A stretch of 42,486 bases of DNA from Acidobacteriota bacterium (GTDB lineage: Bacteria > Acidobacteriota > Blastocatellia > RBC074): NCBI GenBank assembly GCA_022072205.1, contig JAJVID010000100.1:1-42486 (forward strand), read 5' to 3'. Shown one piece after another: positions 1 through 9,886 of the stretch. Under the pieces are notes generated by a model, which searched no databases, was not told the DNA's origin, and saw only the letters and a program-made list of their open reading frames with translations. Within the stretch, counting starts at the first letter, position 1; the number at the start of each line of letters is the position of its first letter. A program made the translations under genes and the position numbers.

Positions 1-698
1 GTGTCGAGCTTGGCGTGCTGCGCCTCTTCCATCCAGTGATGTTTGAGCAGGCTCTTGAATTGCGGGTCGAGCGACTGGTCGTCTTTGACGCTGTCCAGGT
101 AATGGCGCTGCGTCATCCACTCGATGTGCAGAATCGTCAGCGCCACGGCCAGCGGATCGTGCGCCAGCACGGCCTGAGCGATGGCTTCAGGCGGGCCGAT
201 TACAGCGCATTCGTGGCCGAAGCCGCGCTCAAACTCTTCACGGAAGCGTTTGAAGAGGTGGATGTGTTTGGCCTCTTCGCCCGCGAATTGCAGCAGCGCG
301 CGCACGCGATAATCGTCGCCATGAAGCTGCGGGCGGGCGTGATCCAACACGAACGGCAGGATGAACTCTTCCACCAGACCGAAGATGCCCAGGTAAGCGG
401 CGCCTCTTATCTGATTGAGCGCGCGCTTTTCGTTTGCGCGCAGAAAGCCCAACGGCTCCACGCGCGCCAGCGATTCCGGCATAAACGGTTTCGAGAAATC
501 GAGCCGCTTGTCGTCGCCGATGATGTCTTCGATGCGCCAGTTGACCTTCTGGGCGTTGGCCAACGTCGCTCGATAAGAGTAGCGGCCCTGGCCGTTTTCG
601 GTCATTTCCTCGCGCCGTTCATTGGTCTTTTGCCAGGCGACAGATTGCGCCTGCTCCGGATTGCAATTGTTCTTATTTGTTTCACAGGTTCTGATCAT
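1..698 (-). CDS. Ferritin-like diiron protein (C-terminus cut by window edge)
   Basis: The minus-strand frame is open from an ATG at 698 to the window edge, giving 232 residues without a stop. The start has a strong ribosome site, AAGGAGAAGG, a few bases upstream. The protein is mostly helical and carries two EExxH motifs, EEAKH at residues 141-145 and EEAQH at 224-228, plus a helix with paired Glu near 110-111 and Glu193 in HIEWMTQRHY. That spacing of Glu and ExxH over four helices is the signature of a ferritin-like or AurF-type diiron carboxylate site. By family, such proteins oxidise small substrates or handle iron and peroxide; the substrate cannot be read here. It is divergent from an AraC regulator 169 bp away, which may control it. 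The end of the gene is missing, so family assignment beyond the diiron fold is uncertain. Confidence 0.8.
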   Translation of the reverse strand, partial: MIRTCETNKNNCNPEQAQSVAWQKTNERREEMTENGQGRYSYRATLANAQKVNWRIEDIIGDDKRLDFSKPFMPESLARVEPLGFLRANEKRALNQIRGAAYLGIFGLVEEFILPFVLDHARPQLHGDDYRVRALLQFAGEEAKHIHLFKRFREEFERGFGHECAVIGPPEAIAQAVLAHDPLAVALTILHIEWMTQRHYLDSVKDDQSLDPQFKSLLKHHWMEEAQHAKLD

Positions 699-867
699 TT
701 TTCCTTCTCCTTTAATCAACAAAATTTTTCCAACGAGGGCATCGCCTCGTGATGGCGAAAGTATCCGGAAATCGAGCGAACGAATCTATGATTGAGACTC
801 CGGGAGTATTGATTGAAACGCCAAAATCGGTTGGAATCACGATCAGGAGCGAAGGGAGCGAGAACGT
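699..867. promoter_or_regulatory. Divergent intergenic region
   Basis: These 169 bases separate the minus-strand diiron protein from the plus-strand AraC regulator and must hold both promoters. They are AT-richer than the flanking genes. I see ribosome sites at both ends but no convincing -35/-10 pair or operator. Confidence 0.4.
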
Positions 868-1881
868 ATGGATGTGCTTTCTGATGTTTTGCGTGTGGTT
901 CGCCTGACAAGCGCGGTGTTTTTCACGGCCAGGCTTTCCTCGCCCTGGTCTATTGAATCTCCGCCTTCGGATCAACTCGCGCGGTCATTGAAGCTGCGCG
1001 CCGAGAGCATCGCGCTATTTCACGTGCTGGTTGAAGGGCAGTGCTGGATCTCCATGGAAGGTCACGCTCCGCTCAGGATGGAGGCGCGCGATGTCATCAT
1101 CTTCCCGCATGGCGATGCGCACGTTATGAGCAGTCACACGGGCGCAAGGCCGCGGCCGATCAGCGACCTGCTCCCGTCCCAACCTTCGGAGGAGATACCG
1201 CAGTTGGATTACGGCGGAGGCGGAGAAGCCACGCGTTTTGTCTGCGGGTATCTTCACTGCGACCAACGATTCAATCCGTTGATTGGAGCGCTGCCGACCA
1301 TGCTGTGTGTGTGTGGTCAGGACAGCGCCCGGCAAAGCGAGCCGTCTGAAGTAGAGATGGCCAGGCGCCCCGGCGTCATCCTTGCCGATGCGGACGACTG
1401 GCTCGCCGGTACTTTGCGGCACACCATCGAGGAGGCTGACGGAGCGCGCCCCGGCAGTTTCGCGATGTTGGCTCGATTGACCGAATTATTGTATGTGGAG
1501 GTGCTGCGGCGTTACATGCAGCAACTTCCCTCCGGGCACACGGGCTGGCTGGCTGGCGTGAAGGACCCGGAGGTCGGTCGGGCGCTGAGGTTGCTGCACG
1601 CCCGGCCTGAGCGTCAATGGACGGTGGAGGACCTGGCGCGCGAGGTCGGCGCCTCGCGTTCCGGATTGGCTCAACGGTTTACCGAGTTGACCGGGGAGGC
1701 GCCGATGCGATATCTGACCGGCTGGCGCATCCAATTGGCGAAACATCTCATACTTCAAGCGGGCCTCCCGATTGCCGAGGTGGCTGATCGCGTTGGTTAC
1801 GAATCGGAGGCGGCCTTCAACCGGGCATTCAAACGCCACGTCGGCGCGCCGCCTGTAGCGTGGCGAAAAAAAAGCTCCTGA
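868..1881 (+). CDS. AraC-family transcriptional regulator with N-terminal cupin
   Basis: This 337-residue regulator has an N-terminal cupin-type sensor (about residues 5-195, resembling the Cupin_6 domain of AraC regulators) and a C-terminal double helix-turn-helix (about 230-335). The second helix-turn-helix shows the usual AraC pattern: [15 protein letters not shown], then [14 protein letters not shown]. Family members bind DNA and respond to a small ligand held in the cupin. The ATG at 868 is preceded by GGGAGCG at a plausible distance. It sits back to back with the diiron protein gene, the usual arrangement for a regulator and its target, so that gene is the first candidate target. The ligand is unknown. 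Confidence 0.9.
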   Translation: MDVLSDVLRVVRLTSAVFFTARLSSPWSIESPPSDQLARSLKLRAESIALFHVLVEGQCWISMEGHAPLRMEARDVIIFPHGDAHVMSSHTGARPRPISDLLPSQPSEEIPQLDYGGGGEATRFVCGYLHCDQRFNPLIGALPTMLCVCGQDSARQSEPSEVEMARRPGVILADADDWLAGTLRHTIEEADGARPGSFAMLARLTELLYVEVLRRYMQQLPSGHTGWLAGVKDPEVGRALRLLHARPERQWTVEDLAREVGASRSGLAQRFTELTGEAPMRYLTGWRIQLAKHLILQAGLPIAEVADRVGYESEAAFNRAFKRHVGAPPVAWRKKSS

Positions 1882-2009
1882 GCGACAACGCGAAAAGGAT
1901 GTTTGAAACTCTGCCGCATTGCCAAAGATGCGAGCGAAAAGCCCGCCGGGCGCTTCGCCCGCTTGTAGCGGTTGAGCCGGTTCAACTAAGATGCCTGCTT
2001 AAACCAGCT

Positions 2010-2489
2010 ATGGCAAAAATCCTTTCTCTCGATCAATTGCTAGCGGAACGCGAGCGGCTGCGGCAGGCGGGCAGCCGTGTTGTCTTCACCAACGGCTGTT
2101 TCGACCTGATTCATCCCGGTCACGTAAATTATCTTCAGGAGGCGCGGCGGCTCGGAGACGCGCTGATTGTCGCGCTTAACAGCGACCGTTCGGTGCGCGA
2201 GTTGAAAGGCGAACGGCGCCCGATCCTCAATCAGGATGAGCGAGCCGTGGTGATGGCCGCGCTCGGTTGCGTTGATTATGTGACCATTTTTGACGAACCA
2301 ACGCCGCGCGAAATCATTACCGCATTGCTGCCTGACGTGCTGGTCAAAGGCGGCGATTGGAGTGTTGACGAGATTGTCGGGCGCGAAGAGGTCGAGGCCG
2401 CAGGCGGGCGGGTATCGAGTTTGCCTTTTATCGAGGGCTGTTCGACTTCAGATGTGATCGAACGGATTGTGAGTCGGTATGGCGGATAA
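2010..2489 (+). CDS. rfaE2: D-glycero-beta-D-manno-heptose 1-phosphate adenylyltransferase
   Basis: This 159-residue protein matches the stand-alone adenylyltransferase half of HldE. It transfers AMP from ATP to heptose 1-phosphate to make ADP-heptose for the inner core of lipopolysaccharide, in the cytosol. The nucleotidyltransferase signature [12 protein letters not shown] (HxGH at about residues 36-39) is intact, as are the later GERRPI and CSTSDVI segments of this family. The frame is open upstream to 1860, but the ATG at 2010 gives the standard family length and start. No clear Shine-Dalgarno sequence is visible. The kinase half (RfaE1) is not in the window. mfd begins 15 bp downstream and is probably co-transcribed. 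Confidence 0.92.
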   Translation: MAKILSLDQLLAERERLRQAGSRVVFTNGCFDLIHPGHVNYLQEARRLGDALIVALNSDRSVRELKGERRPILNQDERAVVMAALGCVDYVTIFDEPTPREIITALLPDVLVKGGDWSVDEIVGREEVEAAGGRVSSLPFIEGCSTSDVIERIVSRYGG

Positions 2490-2504
2490 ATCGCCTGCCG
2501 CGTA

Positions 2505-5500
2505 GTGGAGTTTGTAGTGTCTGCTCTCTTTCAACGATTCGAAGAGGATGAAAATTTTCAGCGGCTGGTGGCCGAAGCGCGCGCAGGCAAACGCTTGTTG
2601 CGTGTCGCCGGATTGGTCAATGGCGCAAAGGCCATGACGCTGGTCGCGCTGCAGCGCGCCATTGGCCGTCGTCTGGCGGTAGTCAGCCTGAAAGATCGCG
2701 ATCTGGAAGACCTCGAACGCGACCTGCGATTTTTTTACCGCCAACTCAACACCCGCGCCGAATGCGAGAACGAAATTTTCATTCTGCCCGCTTCGGAGTC
2801 CGATCCGTACAGCGGCTCTTCGCCGCACGCTGAGATTCTGGAACGGCGCGCTCTGGCTTTGTGGCGGCTGGCCGCAGGCGCAGGCGACATCGTGATGCTG
2901 ACCAGCAGGTCGCTGATGCGCCGCTTCGTCGCGGTGGACGAGATCAAACAGGCGACCGTCAGGCTGCGCGCTGGCGAAGAACTACCGCTCGATTACCTGA
3001 TCGAACATTTATCCTCGGTCGGTTACGTGCGCTCCGATCCGGTCGGGAACATCGGCGAATTCTCTTCTCGCGGCGGCATTCTGGATTTCTATTCGCCGAG
3101 CGGCAGTCTTGGCGACGACGGAGCGGCGCGCCCGGTCCGCGTCGAATTTTTCGGTGACGAAATTGATTCGATCCGCGAGTTCGACCCTGAGACGCAGCGC
3201 TCGACCGGCGAAGTCAAAGAGACGTTGATTACGCCGATGCGCGACGAACGCGCGGGCGCGAGCGATTTTCGGCAATGGGCAAAGCTTGCGCGCGAACATT
3301 GGAGCGACGAGCGGTACGAACGCGCGCTTCGTGATCGAACGGCTTTCGCCGACGAGGGCGAAGAGTTTCGGGGATGGGAATACCTGATGCCGCTGGCGCG
3401 TCCGTTGACTGCTTCGGTCTTCGATTACCTGCGCGACTCTGTGCTCGTGGTTGATGAACCAGCCGAAGTCGAAAAACAGGTTCGATCAACGCTGGAAGAA
3501 TTGCAGCGCGGTTACGAGCGGGCGGAAGCGGTGGATGAGCTGGCGCTTGCCCCCGGCAAGCTGTTCCTGACGCCGGATGAGATGCGCGAACAGATAGGCC
3601 GCCTCGCACGCATAGAATTGCGATTGCTGGGCAGCGCCGCGCTGGCTTTTGAAGAGGAGTTGAGCACAGAAGATGTCAACGCAAGCGCGAAAATCGAAGT
3701 AGCGGATGAATCCAGACTGGCCGCGTTCATCAACCGCGAACCATCCGCGCCGCTCTTCCTTTTTCCGCCTGAGCCGAAGACGACGGAAATTGAAATTCCT
3801 TCGCGCGCCGTGCGCCGCTGGCACGGACGTTTCGGCGATCTCACCGCTGAACTCAAACGTCAGGCGGCTTCCGGTTATCAAACGTTTTTCGTTTTGCCCA
3901 GCAGCGGCGTCGCCGACCGCGTCGGCAAAGCGCTCAACGAATACGACGCGTTGGGCGCGGCGAACATAATTGTCGGCGATCTGTCTTTCGGTTTCGCGCT
4001 GCCGCAATCGGCTCTCAACATTTACACCGAAGGCGATCTTTTCGACGAAGCCGCGCATGTCGAAAGGCCGGCGAAAACCAAGAAGTCAATCGCCTCGTCG
4101 TTCCTTTCCGATTTCCGCGACCTGAAAGTCGGCGATTACGTCGTCCACATTGATCACGGCATTGGCCAGTTTCAGGGGCTGGCGCTGTTGGACACCTCCG
4201 GCCCGGAAACTTCGGCTGAGGTTTACGCGCGGATGATCGGCGAGCAGGCGAAGAACGACGGCAAGGGCCGGCGCGAATTCATGCTGCTGACATACGCCGA
4301 TGGCGCGAAACTTTACGTGCCGGTCGAACGGCTCGATCTGGTTCAAAAATATTCCAGCGGTGAGGCGCACACGCCGACGCTCGACCGGCTGGGCGGCATC
4401 GCGTGGCAGAAGACGAAGGCCCGCGCCAAACGCGCGATGCGCGACATGGCCGAAGAGCTTTTGAAGCTTTACGCCGAACGCAAATTGGTCAAAGGCTACT
4501 CTTTCAGCGGCGACACTCCCTGGCAGCAGGAATTTGAATCGGCCTTCCCGTACGATCTGACGCCCGATCAGACGACGGCCATCACCGACGTGAAAAACGA
4601 TATGGAACAGTTGACGCCGATGGATCGCCTGCTTTGTGGAGACGTCGGCTACGGCAAGACCGAAGTAGCGATGCGCGCCGCGTTCAAGGCGGTTATGGAT
4701 GGCAAACAAGTGGCCGTGCTCGCCCCGACGACGGTGCTTTCCTACCAGCATTACCAGACTTTTCGTTCGCGTTTCGCAGCGTTCCCCGCTCGCGTCGAAC
4801 TGCTCTCGCGGTTCCGTTCTCCGAAAGAACAGAAAGAGGTCGTGGGGGCGGTTGAATCGGGCGCGGTGGATATTTTGATCGGCACGCATCGCATACTGTC
4901 GCGCGATCTGGCGTTCAAAGACCTCGGCCTGGTGGTGGTTGATGAAGAGCAGCGGTTTGGAGTCGCGCACAAAGAGCGGTTGAAACATATGAAAAAGCGC
5001 GTTGACGTTCTGACGATGAGCGCTACTCCGATCCCGCGCACGCTGAACATGTCGCTGATGGGAGTGCGCGACATGTCGGTCATCGAAACGCCGCCGCGCG
5101 ACCGGTTGGCGATTCAAACCAACGTCGTGCCGTTTTCCGACAACATCATCCGCAGCGCGATCGAACAGGAACTGCAACGCCAGGGTCAGGTCTTCTTTGT
5201 TCACAATCGAGTTGAATCAATTGACACGGTGGCCGAGCTGATTCATCGCATCGTGCCGCAGGCGCGGATCATCGTCGCTCATGGACAGATGGGCGAAAAG
5301 GAGATGGAGCAGGCCGTGCTCGATTTCGTTGATTACAAATACGACGTGCTGGTCGCCACCACGATCATCGAAAACGGCATTGATATTCCGCGCGCCAACA
5401 CGATCATCATCAACCGCGCGGACGCATACGGTTTGTCGCAGCTTTATCAATTGCGTGGCCGCGTCGGTCGTTCCAACCGCCGCGCCTACGCCTACCTGCT

Positions 5501-6188
5501 TATTCCGTCGGAACAGGAACTGTCGCCGATCGCGCGGAAGCGGTTGGCGGCAATCCGCGAGTTTTCCGATCTCGGCGCGGGCTTCCGCATCGCCGCGCTC
5601 GATCTGGAACTGCGCGGCGCGGGCAATTTGCTCGGCGGTCAGCAATCAGGCCACATTGACGCCATCGGCTTCGATCTTTACACGCAGATGCTCGAACGCA
5701 CCGTCCACGAACTGCGCGGCGAAGAGATCGAGGAAGAGACGGGCACGCAATTGAATCTGGGCGTGGACACGCGCATCCCCGACGATTACATCAGCGACAT
5801 GAGCCAGCGGCTGCGCACTTACAAACGCATCGCCTCGGCGCGTTCAGATGAAGAGTTGAACCGCATCAGCGAAGAAGTCGCCGACCGTTACGGACGATTG
5901 CCGATGCCGGTCGAGAACCTGTTCAGCTACGCTCGCGCGCGGCGCGAGGCCGAGCGTCTGGGAATAATTTCGATTGACCGCGTGGGCGAAAGCCTTGCGA
6001 TCAAACTCGGCGAAAAAGCGCGCGTCGAACCTGACCACCTGCTCAAGTTCCTGGCCGAAAACAAATCGGCGAACTTCAGCCCGACCGGAGTCTTGAAAGT
6101 GAAGCTGGATGTCGCGAGCGATGATTTGCTGGCCGACAGGGTATTCACCGCGCTGGCCGAGGTTCTGAGCCGGTTGCAGAAGCAATGA
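2505..6188 (+). CDS. mfd: Transcription-repair coupling factor Mfd
   Basis: This 1227-residue protein is a full-length Mfd, which removes RNA polymerase stalled at lesions and recruits UvrA. Domain order is canonical: a UvrB-like N-terminal part (about 1-350), the CarD-like RNA polymerase interaction domain (about 540-620, starting [11 protein letters not shown]), a RecG-like helicase with Walker A GDVGYGKT at 712-719 and DEEQ box at 813-816, the motor's second lobe with the QLRGRVGRS motif, and a C-terminal TRCF domain. No ATG is available near the N-terminus. The GTG at 2505 is chosen; an in-frame GTG at 2517 is equally possible. It follows rfaE2 closely. Confidence 0.97.
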   Translation: MEFVVSALFQRFEEDENFQRLVAEARAGKRLLRVAGLVNGAKAMTLVALQRAIGRRLAVVSLKDRDLEDLERDLRFFYRQLNTRAECENEIFILPASESDPYSGSSPHAEILERRALALWRLAAGAGDIVMLTSRSLMRRFVAVDEIKQATVRLRAGEELPLDYLIEHLSSVGYVRSDPVGNIGEFSSRGGILDFYSPSGSLGDDGAARPVRVEFFGDEIDSIREFDPETQRSTGEVKETLITPMRDERAGASDFRQWAKLAREHWSDERYERALRDRTAFADEGEEFRGWEYLMPLARPLTASVFDYLRDSVLVVDEPAEVEKQVRSTLEELQRGYERAEAVDELALAPGKLFLTPDEMREQIGRLARIELRLLGSAALAFEEELSTEDVNASAKIEVADESRLAAFINREPSAPLFLFPPEPKTTEIEIPSRAVRRWHGRFGDLTAELKRQAASGYQTFFVLPSSGVADRVGKALNEYDALGAANIIVGDLSFGFALPQSALNIYTEGDLFDEAAHVERPAKTKKSIASSFLSDFRDLKVGDYVVHIDHGIGQFQGLALLDTSGPETSAEVYARMIGEQAKNDGKGRREFMLLTYADGAKLYVPVERLDLVQKYSSGEAHTPTLDRLGGIAWQKTKARAKRAMRDMAEELLKLYAERKLVKGYSFSGDTPWQQEFESAFPYDLTPDQTTAITDVKNDMEQLTPMDRLLCGDVGYGKTEVAMRAAFKAVMDGKQVAVLAPTTVLSYQHYQTFRSRFAAFPARVELLSRFRSPKEQKEVVGAVESGAVDILIGTHRILSRDLAFKDLGLVVVDEEQRFGVAHKERLKHMKKRVDVLTMSATPIPRTLNMSLMGVRDMSVIETPPRDRLAIQTNVVPFSDNIIRSAIEQELQRQGQVFFVHNRVESIDTVAELIHRIVPQARIIVAHGQMGEKEMEQAVLDFVDYKYDVLVATTIIENGIDIPRANTIIINRADAYGLSQLYQLRGRVGRSNRRAYAYLLIPSEQELSPIARKRLAAIREFSDLGAGFRIAALDLELRGAGNLLGGQQSGHIDAIGFDLYTQMLERTVHELRGEEIEEETGTQLNLGVDTRIPDDYISDMSQRLRTYKRIASARSDEELNRISEEVADRYGRLPMPVENLFSYARARREAERLGIISIDRVGESLAIKLGEKARVEPDHLLKFLAENKSANFSPTGVLKVKLDVASDDLLADRVFTALAEVLSRLQKQ

Positions 6189-6341
6189 TGGAATTTACCG
6201 CGTGGGCAAGGTCTTACCAAATTGCCTCGTTCCTTTTCGCGCGCTTCCCTCATTGCTTGCGGCGTAACTGGCCGCATCGTACAATCCCGCATCGCCGAAG
6301 ACGATCAGACCCGATTCATCACCTTGCGGGCAAATGCAATT

Positions 6342-7310
6342 ATGCGAATTAAATTCTTAGCGCTTGCTGTCGCGCTACTTTGCGGCGCGTTCGCCGGATG
6401 CCGTTCGACTAAATCGTCCTATCTGGGAGCGTCGGAAGACAAATCGCCGGTGATCGCCGAAATCAATGGCGAGGCGGCGCACAAGGCCGCTTTCGAGCGA
6501 TTCGTTAAATCGCGCCTGTCGGATTTCACTGATCAGAGCGAGCAGAATCAGGCCGAAAGCGACCAGCAACGCAGCCAACTGCTGGATGAATTCATCAGGC
6601 GGCAGTTGATCGTGCAGGAAGCAAATAAAAACAACATCGAGCCTACGGACGAGGAGATTCGCCGCGCGCTCGAAGAGCAGCACAAACAGACCAACGCGCA
6701 GGGATCGGATCAAAACCTGGTGACTCTTGAAAGCGGCGAGCGCCGGATTGAGATATTCAACGACCTGCTCATGCTCAAATATCAAACTGAAGTCCTGAAG
6801 CTTAAAGAGGCGAAGGTGAGTCCGCAGGAGATCGAGAATTACTACAACCAGAACGCGGAACGATATCAGGGAAAGTCGGGATTTCTGGTACGCGAAATTC
6901 GTGTGACGGATGAGGCTCAGGCGCAGAAGCTGTACCGGCAGGCTCTGGCCAAACCCGCTGATTTCGCCGTGCTGGCGAAAGAAAATTCCGAATCGCCGAC
7001 GGCTATGAACGGCGGGTTGATGGATTACGAGGCCCAACGCCTTCCGCAAGTGCTCGAACAGGCGATCACGCCTCTCAAAGTCGGTTCGATCAGCAAAGTG
7101 GTGAAATCGAATTACGGATTCCATATCTTCAAGCTGGAACAGCGCGCTGAGCCTGTGCCGCTCGAAAAGGCGCGAAAAGAAATTGAAGACAAGCTGTTGA
7201 GCGAGAAGAATCAGGCTTTGATAGACGACCTCAACAAACGTCTGGTTTCCAATGCGAAGATCAGCATTCACCGTGACCGCCTGGGGTTTAATTATGTGGG
7301 GAGTTTGTGA
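6342..7310 (+). CDS. Parvulin-type peptidyl-prolyl isomerase, predicted lipoprotein
   Basis: The 322-residue product begins with a short hydrophobic signal ending in a lipobox-like AFAGC with Cys20, so it is probably a lipoprotein on the periplasmic side. A SurA/PrsA-like N-terminal chaperone region (about 35-170) precedes one PpiC rotamase domain (about 180-275, with the typical GGLMDYEAQRLP and YGFHIFKLE segments). Family role: assisting folding of exported or outer-membrane proteins. The frame is open upstream to 6222, but only the ATG at 6342 gives the signal peptide. A second isomerase follows 126 bp downstream, suggesting a functional pair that could serve the large TonB receptors of this genome. 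Confidence 0.88.
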   Translation: MRIKFLALAVALLCGAFAGCRSTKSSYLGASEDKSPVIAEINGEAAHKAAFERFVKSRLSDFTDQSEQNQAESDQQRSQLLDEFIRRQLIVQEANKNNIEPTDEEIRRALEEQHKQTNAQGSDQNLVTLESGERRIEIFNDLLMLKYQTEVLKLKEAKVSPQEIENYYNQNAERYQGKSGFLVREIRVTDEAQAQKLYRQALAKPADFAVLAKENSESPTAMNGGLMDYEAQRLPQVLEQAITPLKVGSISKVVKSNYGFHIFKLEQRAEPVPLEKARKEIEDKLLSEKNQALIDDLNKRLVSNAKISIHRDRLGFNYVGSL

Positions 7311-7436
7311 TCCCGGCGCGTCGCGCAAGTGTTTCATTGTCGCGCGTTCATTGAAGGCGCGTCTTTAATAAGCCGAAATGCAATACTGCCGCAGCGGGAA
7401 AGGTTCTTCGCTGCATGTTCTTCAAAGGAGTTTTCT

Positions 7437-8567
7437 ATGAAACTGACAAAAGTTGTCCTATTGCTGGGATTCGCGCTGCTGGGCGCCAACCTCGCCTATG
7501 CTCAGGAAAGCGATGTGAAGCCGATTGATGAAGTCATTGCGCGCGTCAACGCGGGCGTGATCATGCGCTCGGCATTCGAAGCCGCGCAGCGCGACGTTCT
7601 GGAAGAACTGAAGAGACAGGGGCTGAAGCCCGAAGAGCTTGAAAAGAAGTTCAACGAATGGAAACCGCGCATTCTGGACGAATTGATCAATACCCAGTTG
7701 CTCGCGCAGCGCGCGAAAGACCTTTCGATCAACGTTGACGCGCAGGTCAACCAGCAGTTGCTGCGGATGATGAAAGAGAACAACTGCGAAGGCGAGGAAT
7801 GCCTGAAGCAGAAAATGCGCGAGGCCGGTTATGACATTGACGAAGTCAAGCGCGTTCTCGGCGAGAATTTCTCCAAAGAGGCGGTACTCAGTCAGGAGGT
7901 TTACGGCAAGGTCTATCGGAACCTGACCGAGAAAGAGAAGCGGGAGTTTTATGACAAGAATAAGCAGGGGTATAGCGAACCGGCTGAGATCACGCTCAGC
8001 AACATTTTCATAGCCCTCGGCAAAGACCCGAACCAGGCACTGTTGCGCGCGAAAGAAATTGTCATTCAGGCGCGCAGCGGGGCGGCTGACTTCAAGGCTC
8101 TGGCGCAGAAGTACACCGAGAGCGAGGCAGGCAAGAAGAATCCGTCGCTGGGCACGTTCAAAATTCCCGAACTCAATCCTGAAGTAAAGGCTGTAGTCGA
8201 GAACGCCCAGGCGGGGACGATTACTGATCCGGTCAAACTCGACACCGGCTATTCGATCTTCCGTGTTGATCAGCGCAAGGAGGCGAACCTGCTGGCCTTC
8301 GAGGATGAGCGTGTTCAGAACCACATCGCCCGCTCGCTGGTCGAGCAGCGTTCGGGCGAGCAGATCGAACAGTACCTGACCAAATTGCGCAACGACGCGT
8401 TCATCGAAATTGACGCTCGCTACCAGTTCGAGAATTCAAAAGTGAAATCCGCGCAAATCAAACGCGTTCCCTACTCCGAAGACAACGGCAAGAAGAAGAA
8501 AGACAAGAAGGAAAAAGAGAAGAAGGCCGAGGAAGCGACGAAGGCTACAGCCAATAACAAACCGTAA
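7437..8567 (+). CDS. Periplasmic SurA-like peptidyl-prolyl isomerase
   Basis: This 376-residue protein has a classical signal peptide with cleavage predicted after AYA (residue 22). A SurA_N-like helical region (about 28-190) and a PpiC domain (about 205-305, with GYSIFRVDQR near its end) follow. The tail is strongly basic and low-complexity (KKKKDKKEKEKK), probably disordered. The ATG at 7437 is preceded by AAAGGAG at ideal distance. It is a paralogue of the preceding lipoprotein isomerase. Both are likely to act on outer-membrane and secreted proteins. A perfect palindrome starting 13 bp after the stop and followed by a T-run may terminate transcription. Confidence 0.9.
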   Translation: MKLTKVVLLLGFALLGANLAYAQESDVKPIDEVIARVNAGVIMRSAFEAAQRDVLEELKRQGLKPEELEKKFNEWKPRILDELINTQLLAQRAKDLSINVDAQVNQQLLRMMKENNCEGEECLKQKMREAGYDIDEVKRVLGENFSKEAVLSQEVYGKVYRNLTEKEKREFYDKNKQGYSEPAEITLSNIFIALGKDPNQALLRAKEIVIQARSGAADFKALAQKYTESEAGKKNPSLGTFKIPELNPEVKAVVENAQAGTITDPVKLDTGYSIFRVDQRKEANLLAFEDERVQNHIARSLVEQRSGEQIEQYLTKLRNDAFIEIDARYQFENSKVKSAQIKRVPYSEDNGKKKKDKKEKEKKAEEATKATANNKP

Positions 8568-8580
8568 GTTTCAAGCAGAG

Positions 8581-8682
8581 AAGGGAGAGTACGGAAGAGA
8601 CGGAAATAACGGAACAGACGGAAAAAAACTTGTTAAGTTTTTCGTTTGTTCCGTTATTTCCGTCTCTTCCGTACTCTCCCTT
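8581..8682. repeat. 36-bp perfect palindrome made of 9-nt repeats; possible terminator
   Basis: The left arm at 8581-8616 and the right arm at 8647-8682 are perfect inverse complements over 36 bp. The 30-base loop contains a further small stem (AAAAACTT/AAGTTTTT). The purine-rich arm is built of ACGGA units spaced 9 nt apart. The right arm runs into TTTTTATTTC, so on the plus strand it could act as a very strong intrinsic terminator for the upstream isomerase gene. It resembles in plan the shorter heptad palindromes elsewhere in this window. Confidence 0.9.
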
Positions 8683-8743
8683 TTTATTTCGATATAGGTT
8701 TTTCAGTTGTTTCAGGCGCGCTGCGTGGGATATAAATCCCGGC

Positions 8744-9871
8744 ATGGAAAAGATATTCATCCGTGATTTCACCCCAAATCAGACTATCAGTACGACATTC
8801 CTCGTCAAATCAAAGGAACTGCGAAACAAGAAGACCGGCGGGCAATTCGCGCTGATCACGCTCTCCGACAAGACGGGCGACATCGTCAGTCAGTGGTGGG
8901 ACAACTTTGAAGACTCGATTGACACGTTCGACCGCGATGACATCGTTTTCGCGCGAGGGTTGGTCACGGTCTATCGCAATCACCTTCAGCTTTCGATTCA
9001 TCGGATGCGTCCATGCCAGGAGCACGAATACAGCCTGACCGATTACTTCCCCACCACGAAATACAACGTTGACGAGATGTTCGCCGAATTGATGGCCATC
9101 ATCGGCGAATTCAGAAATGAATACCTGCGCCGCCTTCTCCAAAATATCTTCGCGGATGAAAATACGGCTCAGAAGTTCAAGAAGGCTCCGGCGGCCAAGA
9201 CCATGCATCATCCTTACCTCGGCGGATTGCTCGAACATTCGCTGTCGCTCGTTAAACTTTGCCGCAAGGTCGGCGAGCATTACGAAGGCATTGACGTTGA
9301 CCTCTTGCAGACCGGCGCGGTGTTGCACGATTTCGGAAAGATTGACGAACTGGCGTACGAGCGCGGATTCGGCTACACGAACGATGGCCAGATGATCGGC
9401 CATCTGGTGATGGAAACAATGATGGTGGCCGATCACATCAAGGAGATTCCCGATTTTCCAGACGACCTGCGCCGCCACCTGCTGCACATGCTGCTGACGC
9501 ATCACGGCAAACTCGAATACGGCTCGCCGAAATTGCCTTCGACCCCTGAAGCCTTGATGCTGGCCTATCTGGACGATCTCGACTCGAAGGTCGAAGCCAT
9601 GCAGCGGCTGATCGCCGAGCCTCAGATCAACGGCGATTGGACTCGCATTTCGCCTATGTTCGAGCGCCCGATCTACCGCCGCCGGACAATCGAAACCCCG
9701 GCGTTGGCTGATGCCGTGGCGAATGACAATCAGGCAATAGCCGTCGCAGCCGCATCGTCGCAGCCGGAAAAGGGATCCACCGGGCAGCGCAAACAAGCGG
9801 CGCGTCCTGACAGCTTCAACACACCGTTCGATCAACTGTCTGACTTTTTCAAGAACACAGAACAAAACTGA
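8744..9871 (+). CDS. YhaM-like 3'-5' exoribonuclease (OB fold plus HD domain)
   Basis: The 375-residue product has an OB-fold nucleic-acid-binding domain (about 1-95, with the FALITLSDKTG core) and an HD-type metal-dependent hydrolase domain (about 155-320). The HD residues are His195-Asp196 in AVLHDFGK, preceded by His165 in GLLEHSLSL and followed by LLTHHGK. This order is that of YhaM/CBF1-type exonucleases that trim RNA, and possibly DNA, from the 3' end. The frame is open upstream into the palindrome, but the ATG at 8744 gives the standard YhaM start. The C-terminal 50 residues are low-complexity. The Lgt-like gene begins 15 bp downstream. Confidence 0.88.
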   Translation: MEKIFIRDFTPNQTISTTFLVKSKELRNKKTGGQFALITLSDKTGDIVSQWWDNFEDSIDTFDRDDIVFARGLVTVYRNHLQLSIHRMRPCQEHEYSLTDYFPTTKYNVDEMFAELMAIIGEFRNEYLRRLLQNIFADENTAQKFKKAPAAKTMHHPYLGGLLEHSLSLVKLCRKVGEHYEGIDVDLLQTGAVLHDFGKIDELAYERGFGYTNDGQMIGHLVMETMMVADHIKEIPDFPDDLRRHLLHMLLTHHGKLEYGSPKLPSTPEALMLAYLDDLDSKVEAMQRLIAEPQINGDWTRISPMFERPIYRRRTIETPALADAVANDNQAIAVAAASSQPEKGSTGQRKQAARPDSFNTPFDQLSDFFKNTEQN

Positions 9872-9886
9872 CAGAACTTATAGATC

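Noticed and set aside
15..752. Plus-strand open frame of 245 codons at the window start
   Set aside because: It lies antisense to the diiron protein, whose minus-strand frame has diiron motifs and a strong ribosome site.
4086..5204. Minus-strand open frame of 372 codons inside mfd
   Set aside because: Composition is Arg/Gln/His-rich with no recognisable motif; it is the shadow of the helicase domains of mfd.
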